A DNA stretch of 35,713 nt, taken from positions 1-35,713 of the forward strand of contig JAKSBP010000442.1 of assembly GCA_022361035.1 (NCBI GenBank). The letters run 5' to 3'. This DNA is from Clostridia bacterium. GTDB taxonomy: Bacteria > Bacillota > Clostridia > Peptostreptococcales > Caminicellaceae. This document shows, one piece after another, positions 34,075-35,713 of the stretch; positions within the stretch are counted from its first letter, which is position 1, and each line of letters opens with the position of its first letter. Under the pieces are notes generated by a model, which saw only the letters and a program-made list of their open reading frames with translations, ran no database searches and was not told where the DNA came from. Position numbers and translations under genes: made by a program.

Positions 34075-34860
34075 TTAATTAAAGAAAAAAAGGGTATAGT
34101 AGTACACAAAAGGTGCTACTAATAATATACTATCAAATCTATCTAATATTCCGCCATGACCCGGCATCACATTTCCAAAGTCCTTAATTTCCATAGAACG
34201 TTTAATTTTTGATGCAATTAAATCTCCAATTTGAGATATGATACTTCCCAAAAAACCAAGGGCTATGGAATGGATCATAAATCTTTGCATAAAAAGATAT
34301 GCAAAAAGAAGTGAAAATAAGCTGCTGCCTACTATTCCTCCTATAAATCCTTCAATTGTCTTATTTGGGCTCACCTTAGGAAACAACTTCCTATCTCCAA
34401 AAATTTTTGTTCCTAAGAAAGTTCCTGCAAAATAAGCAGAAGTATCGGCACTCCATGCTATTATAAATATATACCATATAAATAATCTAGAATCTAAGTT
34501 TGAAGTCAGTATAATATGTAAAAGTAAATATGATATATATATATATCCTAAGAGGGTGATCGAAATATCATTAAGTGTTACTTTTTTAGCAAACAGAAAA
34601 ATTACTAGTAAAGTTAAGGTAATTAGTATAAAGGATATATGTATATATGTACTTGAAGCAGCCCAGTACATAAAAATAGTAAATAGATACCCTACATAGC
34701 TAAGTGGAAAAATATTTTTTGCATGGAAGGAGCTATAAAATTCTTTTAGGGCTATTAAAACTATTATTAAAGTTGAAATTTTTAGAACCACTCCACCACT
34801 ATTAACTAAAAATATAAGTAAGGGTATTGCTAAGACACTTGAAATTACTCTTTTTAACAT
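34075..34860 (-). CDS. cdsA: Phosphatidate cytidylyltransferase
   Basis: Makes CDP-diacylglycerol from phosphatidic acid and CTP, the substrate of PgsA, also encoded in this window. The 261 residues are an integral membrane protein with about seven or eight hydrophobic helices. The C-terminal signature KDFGNVMPGHGGILDRFDS and SADTSAYFAGTFLGTKIFG are typical. It lies 12 bases after uppS. Confidence 0.96.
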   Translation of the reverse strand: MLKRVISSVLAIPLLIFLVNSGGVVLKISTLIIVLIALKEFYSSFHAKNIFPLSYVGYLFTIFMYWAASSTYIHISFILITLTLLVIFLFAKKVTLNDISITLLGYIYISYLLLHIILTSNLDSRLFIWYIFIIAWSADTSAYFAGTFLGTKIFGDRKLFPKVSPNKTIEGFIGGIVGSSLFSLLFAYLFMQRFMIHSIALGFLGSIISQIGDLIASKIKRSMEIKDFGNVMPGHGGILDRFDSILLVAPFVYYYTLFFFN

Positions 34861-34872
34861 ATAATCACCACC

Positions 34873-35631
34873 CTATTTAAGGCCGCCATATCTTCTTTGT
34901 CTTCGTCTATATTCTTCAATCGCTTCAAATAAATGTTCTGTATTAAAATCCGGCCAATATACTTGTGGAAACCATAATTCACTATAGGAGATTTGCCACA
35001 GTAAAAAGTTGCTTATTCGCTGTTCACCACTTGTTCTTATTAATAAATCGGGATCCGGTATATCCTTTGTATATAAATATTGTGAGAATATGTTCTCATC
35101 AATATCTTTGACTTCTAACTCCTCCTTTATTACACTTTTACAAATATTCTTAACAGCATTGATTATTTCTGACTTTGAACCATAATTTAAAGCAATATTT
35201 ATCATAAGACCAGTATTATCTGATGTGAGATTGGTAGCTTTTTCAATTTCAGATATTAGTTTTTTAGGTAGTTTTGATATATCTCCAATTATGTTTATTT
35301 TTACATTATTATCATGAATCTCTCCTATTTCTTTTTTCAGATAAAAAAGGAGAAGTTCCATAAGGCTATTAACCTCTTCTAAAGGTCTACTCCAATTTTC
35401 AGTTGAGAAAGCATATAGGGTCAAATATGATATACCTATATTTGAACAGGCTTTAATAATACTTCGCAGGGCTTCTATTCCAGCTCTATGACCAGCAGCT
35501 CTAGGCAAATTCTTTTTTTTAGCCCATCTGCCATTCCCATCCATAATAATGGCGATATGGCTTGGCAAATTTACCTTATCTATATCATCTAGTTTATCCT
35601 TAAAATCCTCTTTAAAAAAGTTTTTAAACAT
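34873..35631 (-). CDS. uppS: Undecaprenyl diphosphate synthase
   Basis: Extends farnesyl diphosphate with isopentenyl units in cis to make the lipid carrier of cell-wall synthesis. About 252 residues. Signature motifs are HIAIIMDGNGRWAKKKNLPRAAGHRAG, LTLYAFSTENW, LNYGSKSEI and the C-terminal DPDLLIRTSGEQRISNFLLWQISYSELWF. I take the ATG at 35631; a TTG 18 bases earlier, beside GGAGG, is an alternative. It is the first gene of the operon within the window. The usual upstream neighbour frr is beyond the edge. Confidence 0.95.
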   Translation of the reverse strand: MFKNFFKEDFKDKLDDIDKVNLPSHIAIIMDGNGRWAKKKNLPRAAGHRAGIEALRSIIKACSNIGISYLTLYAFSTENWSRPLEEVNSLMELLLFYLKKEIGEIHDNNVKINIIGDISKLPKKLISEIEKATNLTSDNTGLMINIALNYGSKSEIINAVKNICKSVIKEELEVKDIDENIFSQYLYTKDIPDPDLLIRTSGEQRISNFLLWQISYSELWFPQVYWPDFNTEHLFEAIEEYRRRQRRYGGLK

Positions 35632-35659
35632 AGGCTCCAAAACCTCCAAGCTTTTAAAA

Positions 35660-35686
35660 CATTTAACCCTCCAAGTAAGGAGGGCT
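35660..35686 (-). terminator. Hairpin upstream of uppS (terminator of upstream gene or attenuator)
   Basis: GCCCTCC and GGAGGG form a 6-bp GC-rich stem around TTACTT (35684-35668), followed by TTAAATGTTTT on the minus strand. The T run is interrupted, so the hairpin may be leaky. A TATAAT-like sequence at the very edge (35707-35712) could be a -10 box for uppS, but its -35 region lies outside the window. Confidence 0.5.
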
Positions 35687-35713
35687 AAAAATAGCTGACC
35701 GTTATTATTATAG

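Noticed and set aside
2342..35000. Many plus-strand ORFs of about 60-134 codons across the window
   Set aside because: All lie antisense within strongly recognised minus-strand genes, lack ribosome-binding sites and have compositions expected from complementary strands. None resembles a known family.

Overview
This 35.7-kb window is AT-rich, and every gene recognised in it lies on the minus strand. The gene set points to a low-GC Gram-positive, most likely an anaerobic, spore-former-related member of Clostridia or Tissierellia. The evidence is a Gram-positive replicative polymerase PolC, RNase Y, TepA, YlxR/YlxQ, YmxH, a YlxY/PdaB-like deacetylase, a Gram-positive LexA (DinR) box before recA, and strong GGAGG ribosome-binding sites. 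RimO and MnmH in the block fit a clostridium better than Bacillus. Genus and species cannot be read from the sequence.

In transcription order (high to low coordinates) the window holds six groups. (1) 35631-30786: uppS-cdsA-dxr-rseP-ispG, a tight envelope and isoprenoid operon, followed by polC (30695-26415) and a terminator hairpin. (2) 26018-18544: rimP-nusA-ylxR-ylxQ-infB-rbfA-nrnA-truB-ribF, the conserved nusA/infB operon for transcription, translation initiation and ribosome maturation. (3) rpsO (S15), with its own promoter, a structured leader that may be autoregulatory, and a strong terminator; then pnp. (4) A ylxY-like deacetylase, an M16 peptidase, ymxH, aspartokinase dapG, tepA and the DNA translocase ftsK/spoIIIE. 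This follows the Bacillus pnp-to-spoIIIE order, but dipicolinate synthase, asd and dapA are absent between ymxH and dapG. (5) mnmH, rimO, pgsA, cinA and recA; recA has a near-consensus promoter overlapped by a perfect LexA box. (6) The 5' part of rny (RNase Y), cut by the window edge.

The most interesting content is between the genes. A family of nested palindromic elements of about 130-240 bp occurs four times: two tandem copies between recA and rny, one between mnmH and rimO, and one between ymxH and dapG. The arms differ between copies, but many differences are paired (C:G to U:A, U:A to A:U, U:A to C:G, A:U to G:C), so folding of the RNA or single-stranded DNA appears to be selected. I do not recognise the family. 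Other points worth checking are an apparent AUU start codon for RNase Y, an exact run of 21 A in the start-proximal part of tepA, a promoter-proximal terminator-like hairpin before ftsK, and a recA leader hairpin that covers the ribosome-binding region. No rRNA, tRNA, CRISPR array, prophage or intact insertion sequence was seen.
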